A stretch of 64,000 nt of DNA from Catellatospora paridis (GTDB lineage Bacteria > Actinomycetota > Actinomycetes > Mycobacteriales > Micromonosporaceae), in contig NZ_WBZD01000045.1 of assembly GCF_009720365.1 (NCBI RefSeq), positions 60,454-124,453 of the forward strand. The letters run 5' to 3'. The translations under genes and the position numbers were made by a program. Below the pieces are notes generated by a model. The model ran no database searches. It worked only from the letters and a program-made list of their open reading frames with translations, and was not told the DNA's origin. Shown here piece by piece: positions 37,661-47,460 of the stretch (position 1 is its first letter; every line of letters starts with the position of its first letter).

Positions 37661-38425
37661 ATGCGATCACGGACGCGCCTGGCCGCCCTCGCCAGGCTCT
37701 CCGCGGAACGGGCCAGGCCCGACGGCCGGGCACGCCGCCTGCCGTCCGCCGGCCGTCGGCCGCTGCCGGGCTGGCTGCGCTCGTTGCTGGTGCTCGGCGT
37801 CGGCATCGCCGCGGCGCTGACCGTCGCGACCCCCGGCAACGCCCAGGTCAGCGCGGACGCCGCCGCCACCCACATGATCCACGCACTGCCGACCGGCGAC
37901 CTGACCGCCGTGCCGGAGGACTTCGCGCAGGTCATGCACTACACCCCGGGCACCGCACGGCTGGCCGACGGCTCGCTCCGGGTGATCAACCCGAGCGGCT
38001 CGTGCTCGGTGCCCGGTGAGGGCCGCCCGTTCGACTTCGCGACGGCCTGCAAGGCGCACGACTTCGGCTATGACCTGCTGCGGTATGCCCAGCGCCGGGG
38101 CGCGCCGCTGGATCCGGCGGCCCGCGCCGACATCGACCTGCTGCTCGACCACGACCTGCGGGTGCAGTGCGTCGCCGACTCGACTCCGGCCAGCTGCGAC
38201 GCGACCGTCACCCTGTTCGCCGCCGGGGTGGGCTTCAACTCCTGGCGTCAGGTCTCCGGGCCGCCCGTCGACACGTCCGGGCTGCCGCGCACCGCGGGCC
38301 TCGTGCTGCTGGCCCTGGCCGGTGGCGGCTGCCTGGTCACGGCACGCTCGCGCCTGCTCCCTGCTCGATCGGGTCCGCGTCGTCGTCCACGCCGTTTCCG
38401 GCGGCCTGGCGCATCAGCCGGCTGA
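37661..38425 (+). CDS. Prokaryotic phospholipase A2-like secreted protein
   Basis: 254 residues. A basic N-terminus of about 45 residues precedes a signal/anchor helix (WLRSLLVLGVGIAAALTVA). The phospholipase A2 core is FATACKAHDFGYDLLRY, with His133-Asp134 as the catalytic pair, plus the disulphide-type cysteines (CSVPG, TACK, VQCVAD, SCDAT). A C-terminal hydrophobic stretch and an Arg-rich tail follow, so it may be anchored at both ends. ATG at 37661 follows GAGAGGG. Its 3' end overlaps the convergent channel gene by 89 nt. Confidence 0.8.
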   Translation: MRSRTRLAALARLSAERARPDGRARRLPSAGRRPLPGWLRSLLVLGVGIAAALTVATPGNAQVSADAAATHMIHALPTGDLTAVPEDFAQVMHYTPGTARLADGSLRVINPSGSCSVPGEGRPFDFATACKAHDFGYDLLRYAQRRGAPLDPAARADIDLLLDHDLRVQCVADSTPASCDATVTLFAAGVGFNSWRQVSGPPVDTSGLPRTAGLVLLALAGGGCLVTARSRLLPARSGPRRRPRRFRRPGASAG

Positions 38426-40121
38426 GCCCGTCGCGGCTGGCGACCACGGTGATCCGGTCACGGGCCTGGAGCACCCGGTTGGGCGCGGGCCGCCACAGCG
38501 GGCGGGGCTCGCCGAACTCGGCCAGCGCGATCACGCGTACCGCGCCGGCGGCGTCCGCGACGGCCACTCGCTGGCCGGCGAGCGCCGAGCCCGTGCCGAC
38601 CACGACCTCCGCCACGAGCAGCACCCGGCGTTCGACCGAGATGGTGCCGATGACCTCGCGTTCCATCAGCGCCTCGGCGAAGGCCGGCGCGGCCAGGTAG
38701 GACACGCTCCGGGTGAACCGGATGCTGAACGTCTTGCGTACCCGCGCGGCGAGGTCGCCGTCGAACAGCCGGACCAGCACCCGCAGCTTGGGCTGCAGGT
38801 TGCGGCCGTGCAGCGCCGCCTCCAGGTTGATGACGTCGTTGCTGGCCAGCGTCATCAGCGCGCGGCAGTGCTGCACGTGGGCCGAGCGCAGCGTGCTCTC
38901 CCGGCTCGCGTCGCCGATGATCAGCGGCACGCCCAGCTCGCGGGCCAGCGGCACGCCGCGCGCCTCCTCCTTGACGTCGATCGCGACCAGCGGGATGTCC
39001 CGGTCGTGGAGCAGCCGCAGCACCCGGGTGCCGACGTTGCCCAGGCCGACCAGCACGACGTGGTCCTCCTCGGGCAGCCGCAGCCGCCCCTGCGCCACCG
39101 CGAGCCGGGCGTTGACCGCGCCCTCGACGACCATGGCGGTGATCAGCGGCACCAGGGCCAGCCCGGCCAGTGCGACGAGCAGCTGCAGCACCTGCTGCCA
39201 ACCGGGGATGTCCGCGTCGAGCTGCGGGCCGCCGAGCGCGTTGACCAGCGTGACGTAGACGCCGTCCCAGAACGAGGCGACCTCCGGCCGGGTGCGCGCG
39301 AACGCGAAACCGGCCCCGACCAGGATCAGCAGCACCACCACGACCGCGATCCGGAACTGGCGCGAGATCAGCGTCTTCGCGGTGTCCACGACCGCGGGCA
39401 GCCGCCAGCGGCGCGCGTTGCGGCGTACGGTGCGCGCGACGGTGGTCACCGTGTCGGCGACGCTGTCGGCCACCCCGCTGCTCACCCGTGCCTCGGCCAG
39501 CACCAGGTCGGCCCGTCCCGGGTCGGCGGGCAGCAGGTCGGGCGCGGTGCCGCCGGTGGTGGTGTCCACCAGCCCGCAGACCACGTCGCCGGGAGCCACC
39601 TCGGCCCGCCGGGCGACCACCAGGGTGCGGCCGCCGACGGGCAGCGGCACCGCGTTGACCTCGTCGAGGGCCAGCGCGACCAGTGCCGGTGAGGCGATCT
39701 CGGCATCGGACAGCACCCGGGCGTTGCCGAGCAGTTCCTCGATGCCGCGGCCGAGGTGGGAGTTGTACATCCGGACCACCAGCCGCAGTCCCGGCACCAG
39801 ATCGCGGGCCTGCAGCGCGACGTGGATGTTGCCGACGTCGTCCTGGACCGTGAGGGCCAGCCCGATCGCGGTGGCGACGTCGGCCTTGACCAGGGCGCGT
39901 TCGTCGACGCGCTCGACCACCACGACGCGCACCCGCGGCAGCTCGTTGAAGTCGCGGGCGTCGCGCCGCTGATCGGCGGTCATCAGCACCACCACGTCCA
40001 CGCCGTAGCGCGTGGTCAGCTGCTCGGCCAGGCGGTATGCCAGGCCGTCGGAGCCGTTGATCACGAAGTGGTTGTTGCGGGTACGGCGGAGGTTGGCCAC
40101 TACCGAGGAGGGGGTGAGCAC
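38337..40121 (-). CDS. Ion-channel-like protein with two TrkA-N/RCK regulatory units
   Basis: 594 residues. An N-terminal NAD-binding-like domain (HFVINGSDGLAYRLAEQL, residues 18 on) comes before the membrane part. Two helices (FRIAVVVVLLILVGAGFAF and LLVALAGLALVPLITAMVV) flank a short pore-like segment, FWDGVYVTLVNALGG. A second TrkA-N (VVLVGLGNVGTRVLRLL) and an RCK-C region follow. The pore segment lacks the potassium filter GYG, as in CASTOR/POLLUX-type channels. Start GTG with TAGCAT exactly 6 nt upstream. Confidence 0.82.
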   Translation of the reverse strand: MLTPSSVVANLRRTRNNHFVINGSDGLAYRLAEQLTTRYGVDVVVLMTADQRRDARDFNELPRVRVVVVERVDERALVKADVATAIGLALTVQDDVGNIHVALQARDLVPGLRLVVRMYNSHLGRGIEELLGNARVLSDAEIASPALVALALDEVNAVPLPVGGRTLVVARRAEVAPGDVVCGLVDTTTGGTAPDLLPADPGRADLVLAEARVSSGVADSVADTVTTVARTVRRNARRWRLPAVVDTAKTLISRQFRIAVVVVLLILVGAGFAFARTRPEVASFWDGVYVTLVNALGGPQLDADIPGWQQVLQLLVALAGLALVPLITAMVVEGAVNARLAVAQGRLRLPEEDHVVLVGLGNVGTRVLRLLHDRDIPLVAIDVKEEARGVPLARELGVPLIIGDASRESTLRSAHVQHCRALMTLASNDVINLEAALHGRNLQPKLRVLVRLFDGDLAARVRKTFSIRFTRSVSYLAAPAFAEALMEREVIGTISVERRVLLVAEVVVGTGSALAGQRVAVADAAGAVRVIALAEFGEPRPLWRPAPNRVLQARDRITVVASRDGLSRLMRQAAGNGVDDDADPIEQGAGASVP

Positions 40122-40286
40122 GCCCGGATGCTATCGACCACGCACCACCCGTACTACCCCTGAGGGATCGCCAGACATGTCTTTCCCGCGACGATATGCC
40201 CCTTTTGGTCGTTGCTCCATCAGACGAATGCACCATGCAGCACCCTGCGGTTCGGGGTGCATCGGTCAGCAATCGAATGGATGGAC

Positions 40287-42125
40287 ATGAACAAGTGGTT
40301 CTACCGTGCCGTCGGCGCCGTGGGCGTGGCGGGCGGCGTCATGCTTCTCGGCAATGGCGTCGCGCACGCTGAAACGGCCACCGAGGCCCAGCCGACCGCC
40401 GATCTTCAGGCCATGCGAGGGCTGGTGGCCGACCTCTTCTCTCCGACGGGCGGCCTGCACGACCTCGGCCTGTCGCTCGACATGCCCGACACGAGGCTGA
40501 ACGCAGGGCTGCTCGCAGAAGGCCCGCTTTCGATCACGCGCGGCACCGGCGACCTCGGCGTCACCGCGTACGCGCCCGGGGTGCAGGACATCTCGCTCAC
40601 CGGCAAGGTGCCGGATCTGACCCGCGCGCTGCCGAGCACCGGCCTGCTGAACAGCACCGGCCTGCTCAACGGCGCCGCCAAGGAGGAGGGTCTGCCGGGC
40701 CTGGACAGCGTGACCGGCATGCTCTCCGGCGGACCGCTCGGCGGCCTGCTCGGCGCGCAGCCGGGCGGAAGCCCGCTCGGCGGCCTCACCAACGGTCCGC
40801 TCGGCGGCCTCACCAGCGGTCTCATGGGCGGTCCCGACGGTGGCGGCACCCTGGGCGGACTGCTCGGCGGCGGCGGCAGCCCGCTGGGCAGCCTGACCGG
40901 TGGCGGCGGCCCGCTCGGCGGCCTCACCGGGGGCGACGGTCCGCTCGGCGGCCTTACCGGCGGCCTGGGCGACCTGACCGGCGGGCTCAGCGGCGGCCTC
41001 AACGGCGGCGGCCAGGCAGCCGACCCGCTCGGCGGCCTCACCGGCGGTCTGACCGGCAGCCTCACCGGCGAGCGCAACGACCTGGCCGGGCTGCAGCCCA
41101 CGCCGGCGCCCGCACCGGTCTCCGCCGACGGCGACGCCGCCCAGGACACCTTCGGCGAGTGGGTCGACGAAGCGCCCACCAGCATGCCGTCCGACATGCT
41201 GATGCGCCAGGACGTCGTCGACCCGCTGCTGGACGTGGACGCGCTCGACCCGTCCGACAGCCAGGGCATCACGCTCGACCCGGCGCTGTCCCAGCAGGTC
41301 GCCGACGCGACCTCGCAGATCGTGCCGGCGCTCATCGCCGACGCGATGGGTCACAAGAGTGTCGACGACGACCTGCTCGCGACCGAGGGACTGCCCACGG
41401 CCGAGGGCCTGCCGTTCGTCGACAAGCTGCCGATCCTCGACGGCGTACTCGGCAACGGCGGCCCGCTGGACAGCATCCTGGTCGTCGGTGACATCGCCAA
41501 GCAGCTGCCCGGCGTACGCGACCTGGCCAACGGCAAGCTGAGCCTGGACACCGTCACCAAGATCCCGGTCGTCGGCGGCATGCTCACCGGCGGCATCGTG
41601 CAGGGCGGCAAGCCCGGCACCGCGCTGCCCGTGGTCGGCTCGCTGCCGCTCGTCGGCGACGCACTGGGCAAGATCACCGGTGGGCTGAACGGCATCAGCC
41701 CGGGCCGCGGCGCGAACCTGCTGAACCCCACCCCGGTCGTCGACACGCAGCTGCCGGTGGGCCAGCAGATCACCGCGCCGACCACGCTGGCTCAGCCGCA
41801 GCACGTCGGCCGGCACCGGGCCACCGAGCGCCCGATCGCCGGCGAGGACGCGGAGTACGCCGAGTCGGCGACCACCGAGGCGGGCCTGCCCGGCCTGGGC
41901 GAGCTGCCGCTGCTGGGCGGCCTCACCGGCGGCCTGACCGGCGGCGCCGGTGGTGCCGGCGGGCTCGGCGGCCTGCCGGTGGGCAGCCTGCTGGGTCAGC
42001 TGCCGCTCGTCAACGACCTGCCGATCCTGGGCAACATGGCCACCTCCATGGAGGTGCTGCGCGCGCTGCCGCTGGTCGGCACCGCCGCGGGCCTGCTGCC
42101 GCTGGAGAGCGACACGCTCGTCTGA
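40287..42125 (+). CDS. Secreted protein with Pro-Leu-Gly-Gly-Leu-Thr-Gly-Gly repeats
   Basis: 612 residues. The signal peptide ends VAHAETA near residue 28. Residues about 150-260 are an imperfect array of PLGGLTGG/PLGGLLGG units, a second short array lies near 545-575, and Leu/Pro/Gly-rich segments of the form LPLVGxLxGG run through the C-terminal half. No catalytic motif. A surface or matrix protein is possible (inference). ATG at 40287 is preceded by GGATGGAC; an in-frame ATG at 40281 is also possible. The 165-bp upstream region holds only its promoter. Confidence 0.75.
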   Translation: MNKWFYRAVGAVGVAGGVMLLGNGVAHAETATEAQPTADLQAMRGLVADLFSPTGGLHDLGLSLDMPDTRLNAGLLAEGPLSITRGTGDLGVTAYAPGVQDISLTGKVPDLTRALPSTGLLNSTGLLNGAAKEEGLPGLDSVTGMLSGGPLGGLLGAQPGGSPLGGLTNGPLGGLTSGLMGGPDGGGTLGGLLGGGGSPLGSLTGGGGPLGGLTGGDGPLGGLTGGLGDLTGGLSGGLNGGGQAADPLGGLTGGLTGSLTGERNDLAGLQPTPAPAPVSADGDAAQDTFGEWVDEAPTSMPSDMLMRQDVVDPLLDVDALDPSDSQGITLDPALSQQVADATSQIVPALIADAMGHKSVDDDLLATEGLPTAEGLPFVDKLPILDGVLGNGGPLDSILVVGDIAKQLPGVRDLANGKLSLDTVTKIPVVGGMLTGGIVQGGKPGTALPVVGSLPLVGDALGKITGGLNGISPGRGANLLNPTPVVDTQLPVGQQITAPTTLAQPQHVGRHRATERPIAGEDAEYAESATTEAGLPGLGELPLLGGLTGGLTGGAGGAGGLGGLPVGSLLGQLPLVNDLPILGNMATSMEVLRALPLVGTAAGLLPLESDTLV

Positions 42126-42136
42126 CAGGCGTACAA

Positions 42137-42173
42137 GCGAGGGGGCGGATGCGACACGCATCCGCCCCCTCGC
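42137..42173 (+). terminator. Terminator hairpin of the repeat-rich secreted protein gene
   Basis: A 16-bp perfect stem (GCGAGGGGGCGGATGC and complement) with loop GACAC, 11 bp after the stop. Nothing gene-like lies between it and 42300. Confidence 0.88.
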
Positions 42174-42300
42174 GCACGTCACCGGGTCCAGGCCCGTGAG
42201 ACGGCCCCGTCGGGGACGCGCTCGCCCACAGGCTCACCGTCGACCCATCCGGCGCACGATTCGTGCCGACGAGCGCATAGTCGGTCGGCGAGATGGATGC

Positions 42301-42717
42301 TCAGCGCAGGACGAGGGTCACGTGGGCGCCGGACTCGCCGTGTACCAAAGTGATCTCTCCAGCGAGCCCGGCCAGCTGTCCGGTCCCCGAGCCGGGCACG
42401 ACGTGCCCGAAGGTCTGGGGATCCTTGCCGTCGTCGAGCCCCCCGTGCTGGAAGACCACCGTGCCGGCCCGGCCGTCGATGGTTCCGGTGAAGCGCTCGG
42501 AGGCGACGTAGCCACGGCCGTCCGGGCCGGCCGCGGTGAGAACTTCGGCGACGCTGGCACCGTCGACGACCCCGCGGAAGTTCTTGCGGACCGTGACCCG
42601 CGCGAGGGCCGGGCCCTCGCCGGGCTCGTCGTAGACACTCGGGTCCCAGCCGCTGACCTCGAACTCTGCGATGAGAGTCCGTGTGGCGGCCGGCGCTGGG
42701 CTGTTCGGATCCGTCAT
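42301..42717 (-). CDS. DUF3224 family protein
   Basis: 138-residue allene-oxide-cyclase-like beta-barrel of the DUF3224 family. ARVTVRKNFRGVVDGASVAEVL, ASERFTGTIDGRAGTVVFQHGG and GTGQLAGLAGEITL mark it. Function unknown. ATG at 42717 has TACGGT 7 nt upstream and no clear ribosome site, so it may be leaderless. Convergent with the repeat-protein gene. Confidence 0.87.
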   Translation of the reverse strand: MTDPNSPAPAATRTLIAEFEVSGWDPSVYDEPGEGPALARVTVRKNFRGVVDGASVAEVLTAAGPDGRGYVASERFTGTIDGRAGTVVFQHGGLDDGKDPQTFGHVVPGSGTGQLAGLAGEITLVHGESGAHVTLVLR

Positions 42718-42955
42718 GCACGAAACCGTATTTCCGGTCGCCCGCGCGGTCTTGAAAATTTGCGACAGGCAACGGTGATGGCCGGACTCGGCCGAGAGCG
42801 GGCGACGGTGTTGCTGTACATCGCTGCTGTACAGCTACAACGTCCAAGCAGCGGGCGCACCGATGCGACCGATCGCCTTCGCCCCGGTACGGTGCTCTAC
42901 TGCCGTAACCGCGCGTAGGCCTCGTCCGGACAGTCGAGATGTGGGGTGACCGCCG

Positions 42956-43207
42956 ATGGTCGTTCTTATGGGGCTGCTGTTCTGTATATCGGTGTGCCTG
43001 GTCGTGCCGGCTTGCATCACACCCACCAGCCGGATCAACCGCGAGGTGTATCTGTGGGCCTACCTTGCGGTGCTGGCGGTCCTCTTCGGGAGCATGTCTG
43101 CTTATGAGACCGAGATGACTGCGCTCTGGTTGATGATGGCGCTGCCGGGGGTCATGGTCGCGGCGTTCCGCCTGGTCTTCTTCCCCGGTGACCGAAAGCG
43201 GCGCTGA
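42956..43207 (+). CDS. Small membrane protein
   Basis: 83 residues with three hydrophobic stretches (about 2-22, 31-48 and 53-73) and a basic C-terminus (FFPGDRKRR). GGGGTGA precedes the ATG at 7 nt. Slightly lower G+C than neighbours. No family recognised. It is a single gene followed by a strong hairpin. Confidence 0.6.
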   Translation: MVVLMGLLFCISVCLVVPACITPTSRINREVYLWAYLAVLAVLFGSMSAYETEMTALWLMMALPGVMVAAFRLVFFPGDRKRR

Positions 43208-43243
43208 CCATGCAACTTTGCTGTCACCACGGGCCGGGGAAGC

Positions 43244-43282
43244 GTCAATGCCCAGACCCGCTGTCGGGTTCTGGGCATTGAC
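43244..43282. terminator. Hairpin between the small membrane protein gene and tRNA-Thr
   Basis: GTCAATGCCCAGACCCG pairs with its complement across loop CTGT, with one bulged base. It can end transcription of both the plus-strand gene and the minus-strand tRNA. The rest of the 43208-43636 gap holds only the tRNA and the msiK promoter region. Confidence 0.75.
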
Positions 43283-43297
43283 CTGGGCTTATCTCGG

Positions 43298-43370
43298 AGC
43301 CGACCAGGGGACTTGAACCCCTAACCTTCCGATTACAAGTCGGGTGCGCTACCAATTGCGCCAGGCCGGC
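43298..43370 (-). tRNA. tRNA-Thr (anticodon TGT)
   Basis: 73 nt folds as a full cloverleaf: acceptor GCCGGCC/GGTCGGC with one G-U, D arm GCGC..GCGC, anticodon stem CCCGA/TCGGA with loop CTTGTAA, and T arm AGGGG-TTCAAGT-CCCCT. Anticodon TGT reads ACA. No CCA is encoded. Confidence 0.95.
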
Positions 43371-43636
43371 ATGCACGGTGCGAGGAGCCGCCGTACCCAG
43401 CGATGGTACGCGGCGGGAGCACCGGGTCCGCTACCGGATTCCCCGGAGTTTCGTACCGATCATCACCATACCGTCCGTTTTGCCTGGCAGACGCGTTCCA
43501 CCTGATGATCCACGGGCTTGTTTACACGCCGTTACGCGGTTACTTTGGCGAACGCCGGGTTCGTGCGAACGTAGTCGGCACTTCACTTTCACTCGGATCG
43601 TCCGGCACGTTCCTGCCGGTGGAAGGACACACCCCT

Positions 43637-44728
43637 GTGGCTACCGTCACCTATTCCAAGGCCTCCCGGATCTACCCGGGCACGGACCGCCCCGCTGTCG
43701 ACCAGCTCGACCTCCAGATCAACGACGGCGAGTTCCTCGTCCTCGTCGGCCCGTCCGGCTGTGGCAAGTCCACCAGCCTGCGGATGCTGGCCGGTCTCGA
43801 GGACGTCGACCAGGGCGCGATCTACATCAACGACAAGGACGTCACGAACCTCCCGCCGAAGTCGCGGGACATCGCGATGGTCTTCCAGAACTACGCCCTC
43901 TACCCGCACATGACGGTGTACGAGAACATGGCGTTCGCGCTGAAGCTGCGCAAGACCCCGAAGTCGGAGATCGACGTCCGGGTCAAGAAGGCCGCGCAGA
44001 TGCTGCAGCTGGAGGAGTACCTCAGCCGCAAGCCGAAGGCGCTCTCCGGCGGTCAGCGCCAGCGTGTCGCCATGGGTCGCGCCATCGTGCGTGAGCCGCA
44101 GGTCTTCCTCATGGACGAGCCGCTGTCGAACCTCGACGCCAAGCTCCGTGTGCAGACCCGTTCGCAGATCGCCACGCTGCAGTCGCAGCTGGGCATCACC
44201 ACCGTGTACGTGACGCACGACCAGGTCGAGGCCATGACCATGGGTCACCGCGTCGCCGTGCTGCTCGACGGTGTGCTGCAGCAGTGCGACACCCCGCGTG
44301 CGCTGTACGACCGGCCGTCGAACGTCTTCGTCGCGGGCTTCATCGGCTCCCCGGCCATGAACATCAAGACCGTGCAGCTGACCGACGGCGGCGCGGTGTT
44401 CGGCCAGATGGTGCTCCCGCTGACCCGCGAGCAGGTCGCCCTGGCGCAGGCCGAGGGCGGCAACGGCCAGGTCACCGTGGGCTTCCGTCCCGAGGACTCG
44501 GACCTGGTGGGCGCGAGCGAGGGCGGCATGCCGATCGTCGTGGACCTGGTCGAGGACCTGGGCGCGAACGCGAACGTGTACGGCCACGCCGCGATCAACG
44601 GTGGCGAGGAGCGGTTCGTGGTCACCACGACCCGTCAGGCGATGCCGACCCTCGGCGACACCGTGTTCGTCAAGCCGGTCGTCGGTAGCCACCACGCGTT
44701 CCACGCCGCCTCCGGCGTGCGCATCTGA
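43637..44728 (+). CDS. msiK: Multiple-sugar ABC importer ATPase (MsiK/UgpC type)
   Basis: 363 residues. Walker [11 protein letters not shown]-loop [14 protein letters not shown], signature [15 protein letters not shown], Walker [17 protein letters not shown], switch [12 protein letters not shown], and a C-terminal regulatory OB-like domain. A solo gene of this type usually energises several sugar importers encoded elsewhere in actinomycetes, which fits the absence of permease or binding-protein genes here. GTG at 43637 follows GGAAGGA. Confidence 0.9.
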   Translation: MATVTYSKASRIYPGTDRPAVDQLDLQINDGEFLVLVGPSGCGKSTSLRMLAGLEDVDQGAIYINDKDVTNLPPKSRDIAMVFQNYALYPHMTVYENMAFALKLRKTPKSEIDVRVKKAAQMLQLEEYLSRKPKALSGGQRQRVAMGRAIVREPQVFLMDEPLSNLDAKLRVQTRSQIATLQSQLGITTVYVTHDQVEAMTMGHRVAVLLDGVLQQCDTPRALYDRPSNVFVAGFIGSPAMNIKTVQLTDGGAVFGQMVLPLTREQVALAQAEGGNGQVTVGFRPEDSDLVGASEGGMPIVVDLVEDLGANANVYGHAAINGGEERFVVTTTRQAMPTLGDTVFVKPVVGSHHAFHAASGVRI

Positions 44729-44742
44729 CGCAAGCAGTAGGT

Positions 44743-44774
44743 AAAGGGCGGGACCGGAAACGGTCCCGCCCTTT
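44743..44774 (+). terminator. Rho-independent terminator of msiK
   Basis: A 14-bp stem (AAAGGGCGGGACCG and complement), loop GAAA, with a short T-run at its end, 14 bp after the stop. Confidence 0.92.
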
Positions 44775-44830
44775 TGTGATGCGCGCGCCGATCTTCGCTT
44801 AGCCGTGCTCCACCGGGTAAGGATGGAGCC

Positions 44831-46222
44831 ATGACGGAGTATCGAGTCGAGCACGACACGATGGGCGAGGTGCGGGTGCCCGTCGACGCCCTGTGGGGTG
44901 CGCAGACCCAGCGGGCCATAGAGAACTTCCCAGTTTCGGGCACTCCCCTGCCGTACCCCCTGATCATCGCCCTTGCCCAGATCAAGGAGGCTGCGGCCGA
45001 GGCGAACGCGGCCACCGGGGACCTGGATGCGCAGACCGCGGGCGCGATCGCCTCCGCCGCCCGCGAGATCGCCGACGGCGACTTCGCGCCGCACTTCCCG
45101 CTCGACGTGTTCCAGACCGGCTCGGGCACGTCGACCAACATGAACATGAACGAGGTGCTGGCCCGCCTGGCCGGGCAGCGCCTGGGCCGGGCCGTGCACC
45201 CGAACGACCAGGTGAACGCCTCGCAGTCCAGCAACGACGTGTTCCCGTCGGCGATCCATCTGGCCGCGCTGCGGCTGGTGGCGTACGAGCTGCGCCCGGC
45301 GCTGCTGGAGCTGGAGAACGCGCTGTCGCGCAAGGCCGGCGAGTTCGCGCACGTGGTGAAGTCCGGCCGCACCCACCTGATGGACGCCACGCCGGTGACC
45401 CTGGGCCAGGAGTTCTCCGGTTACGCCCAGCAGGTGCACCGGGCCGCCGAGCGCATCGCCTCGACCCTGCCCCACGTCGCCGAGCTGCCGCTGGGCGGCA
45501 CCGCCGTCGGCACCGGCGTCAACGCGAGCGCCGAGTTCCGGCGCGAGGTCTACCGCCGGCTGGCCGCCAACACGGGCCTGCCCGTCAAGGAGGCCGAGAA
45601 CCACTTCGAGGCGCACGGCGCCCGGGACGCGCTGGTCGAGCTCTCCGGGCAACTCCGCACCGCCGCGGTCAGCCTCTACAAGATCGCCAACGACATCCGC
45701 TGGATGGGCTCCGGGCCCCGCGCCGGCCTCAGCGAGCTGCGTATCCCCGACCTGCAGCCCGGCTCGTCGATCATGCCCGGCAAGGTCAACCCGGTCATCT
45801 GCGAGTCCGTCCGCCAGGTCTGCGCCCAGGTCATGGGCAACGACGCCGCGGTCGCCTTCGCCGGCTCCCAGGGCGACTTCGAGCTCAACGTCATGCTCCC
45901 GGTGATGGCCCGCAACCTGCTGGAATCCATCACCCTGCTGGCTAACGTCAGCCGCCTGTTCGCTGTCAAGTGCATCGTGGGCCTGCGGGCCAACGAGGAG
46001 GTGGCCCGCCTCTACGCCGAGGGCTCGCCGTCGATCGTGACGCCGCTCAACCGGCACATCGGCTACGAGGAGGCCGCCGCCGTCGCCAAGCAGGCCCTCG
46101 CCGAGAACAAGACCATCCGCCAGGTCGTCGTCGAACGCGGCCACGTGGAAGCCGGCAGGCTCACCGAGGAGCAGCTCGACGCGGCCCTCGACGTGCTCGC
46201 CATGACCCGCCAGCCCGACTGA
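44831..46222 (+). CDS. fumC: Fumarate hydratase class II
   Basis: 463 residues. Fumarate to L-malate in the TCA cycle without a metal centre. Signature [11 protein letters not shown] lies near residue 313, with [27 protein letters not shown] and [29 protein letters not shown] precedes the ATG. An iron-sulphur class I fumarase is encoded 6 kb away. Confidence 0.96.
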   Translation: MTEYRVEHDTMGEVRVPVDALWGAQTQRAIENFPVSGTPLPYPLIIALAQIKEAAAEANAATGDLDAQTAGAIASAAREIADGDFAPHFPLDVFQTGSGTSTNMNMNEVLARLAGQRLGRAVHPNDQVNASQSSNDVFPSAIHLAALRLVAYELRPALLELENALSRKAGEFAHVVKSGRTHLMDATPVTLGQEFSGYAQQVHRAAERIASTLPHVAELPLGGTAVGTGVNASAEFRREVYRRLAANTGLPVKEAENHFEAHGARDALVELSGQLRTAAVSLYKIANDIRWMGSGPRAGLSELRIPDLQPGSSIMPGKVNPVICESVRQVCAQVMGNDAAVAFAGSQGDFELNVMLPVMARNLLESITLLANVSRLFAVKCIVGLRANEEVARLYAEGSPSIVTPLNRHIGYEEAAAVAKQALAENKTIRQVVVERGHVEAGRLTEEQLDAALDVLAMTRQPD

Positions 46223-46245
46223 CCGCCCGCCGGCCTGCTCTTAAA

Positions 46246-46310
46246 TAGACGCCAGCCTATCACGTTGAGTATTTGTAGATCAAACTCAACGTGATAGGCC
46301 AGTGTCTATG
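46246..46310. repeat. Palindromic repeat family A, copy 3
   Basis: Arms run from TAGACGCCAGCCTATC to GATAGGCCAGTGTCTATG, with a different inner arm (ACGTTGAG) from copies 1 and 2 that is still perfectly paired. It lies between the convergent fumC and rlmB stops and can end both transcripts. Confidence 0.85.
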
Positions 46311-46338
46311 AGAAAACGACGCGCCGAGCGCGACCCCG

Positions 46339-47460
46339 TCACGCCGCCCGGCGGCGCGCCACTTCGGCCAGGGTCACGGCCGCAGCCACGGAGGCGTTGA
46401 GCGACTCGACCTCCGACACCATCGGAATGCTCACCCGCATGTCACAGGTCTGCCCGACGAGCCGACCCAGCCCACGCCCCTCGGACCCCACCACCACGAT
46501 CAGCGGCCCGACGGCCGCCTCCAGCTGGTACAGGTCGGTCTCCCCGTCGGCATCGAGCCCGACGACCACGAAGCCCTCGGCCTGCGCCTGCTTCAGCGAC
46601 CGGGTCATGTTGGTCACCTGCGCCACCGGCAGCCGCGCCGCGGCACCGGCACTCGTACGCCACGCCGTCGCGGTGATGCCCGCGGCACGCCGCTCGGGCA
46701 CGAAGATGCCCTGCGCGCCGAACGCGGCCGCCGACCGGATCACCGCGCCCAGGTTGCGCGGGTCGGTCACCCCGTCCAGCGCCACCAGCAGCGGCTCCGG
46801 GTGCTCGATCGACGCGGCGAGCATGTCGTCGAAGCTCTCGTACGCGAACGGCGGCACCTGGATGCCGATGCCCTGGTGCAGCACGCCGCCGGTGAGCCGG
46901 TCGAGCTCGGCGCGGCTGATCTCCAGGAGCGGGATGCCACGGTCGGCCGCGGTGCGCACGGCTTCGGTGACGCGCTCGTCGATGTCGAGGCCCTGGGCCA
47001 CGTAGAGCGCGGTCGCGGGCACGTGCGCGCGCAGCGCCTCGACCACCGGGTTGCGGCCGACGAGCAGCTCGGGCGCGTCCTTCGGGGTCTGCGACTTGCG
47101 CCCGGGGGCGACCCGGGGGCCGCTGCGCACGGGTGCGCCGCCCCGGCCGGCCGGGGTGCGCCGGGTCGGGGCGCCCTTGCCGCCGCTGCCGCGGCCCCAG
47201 GTGGTGTCCTTGCTGCCGGGCTTGCCGATCTTCGGAGCACGCCCCTCGACGGCGGCGGCCTTGCGCTCCTTGTCCTGCTTCCAGGCGGTCTTCGAGGGCA
47301 GCTTCTCGGTGCCCGAGTAACCCTTGTGCCACGGACGCTCGTCGGCGGGCAGCGTCTTGCCGCGGCCCTTCAGGGTGTCCTTGTTCTTGCCGCCCGTGCC
47401 CTTGGCGGCGCTCTTCTTGCTGATCTGGCGTATGTTCCGGCGTTGCGAGTTGCCCGGCAT
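46339..47460 (-). CDS. rlmB: 23S rRNA 2'-O-methyltransferase RlmB family (SpoU)
   Basis: 373 residues. A basic Lys/Arg/Gly-rich N-terminal extension of about 130 residues, likely RNA-binding, precedes the SpoU substrate-binding domain ([15 protein letters not shown]) and the knotted methyltransferase core: [48 protein letters not shown]. Its ATG overlaps the cysS TAA by one base (TAATG), a common actinobacterial pairing. Confidence 0.92.
   Translation of the reverse strand: MPGNSQRRNIRQISKKSAAKGTGGKNKDTLKGRGKTLPADERPWHKGYSGTEKLPSKTAWKQDKERKAAAVEGRAPKIGKPGSKDTTWGRGSGGKGAPTRRTPAGRGGAPVRSGPRVAPGRKSQTPKDAPELLVGRNPVVEALRAHVPATALYVAQGLDIDERVTEAVRTAADRGIPLLEISRAELDRLTGGVLHQGIGIQVPPFAYESFDDMLAASIEHPEPLLVALDGVTDPRNLGAVIRSAAAFGAQGIFVPERRAAGITATAWRTSAGAAARLPVAQVTNMTRSLKQAQAEGFVVVGLDADGETDLYQLEAAVGPLIVVVGSEGRGLGRLVGQTCDMRVSIPMVSEVESLNASVAAAVTLAEVARRRAA

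Noticed and set aside
42181..42300. Small gene between the terminator and DUF3224
   Set aside because: No start with a ribosome site and no sensible frame.
43589..46144. Open frame of about 850 codons on the minus strand
   Set aside because: Antisense to msiK and fumC.
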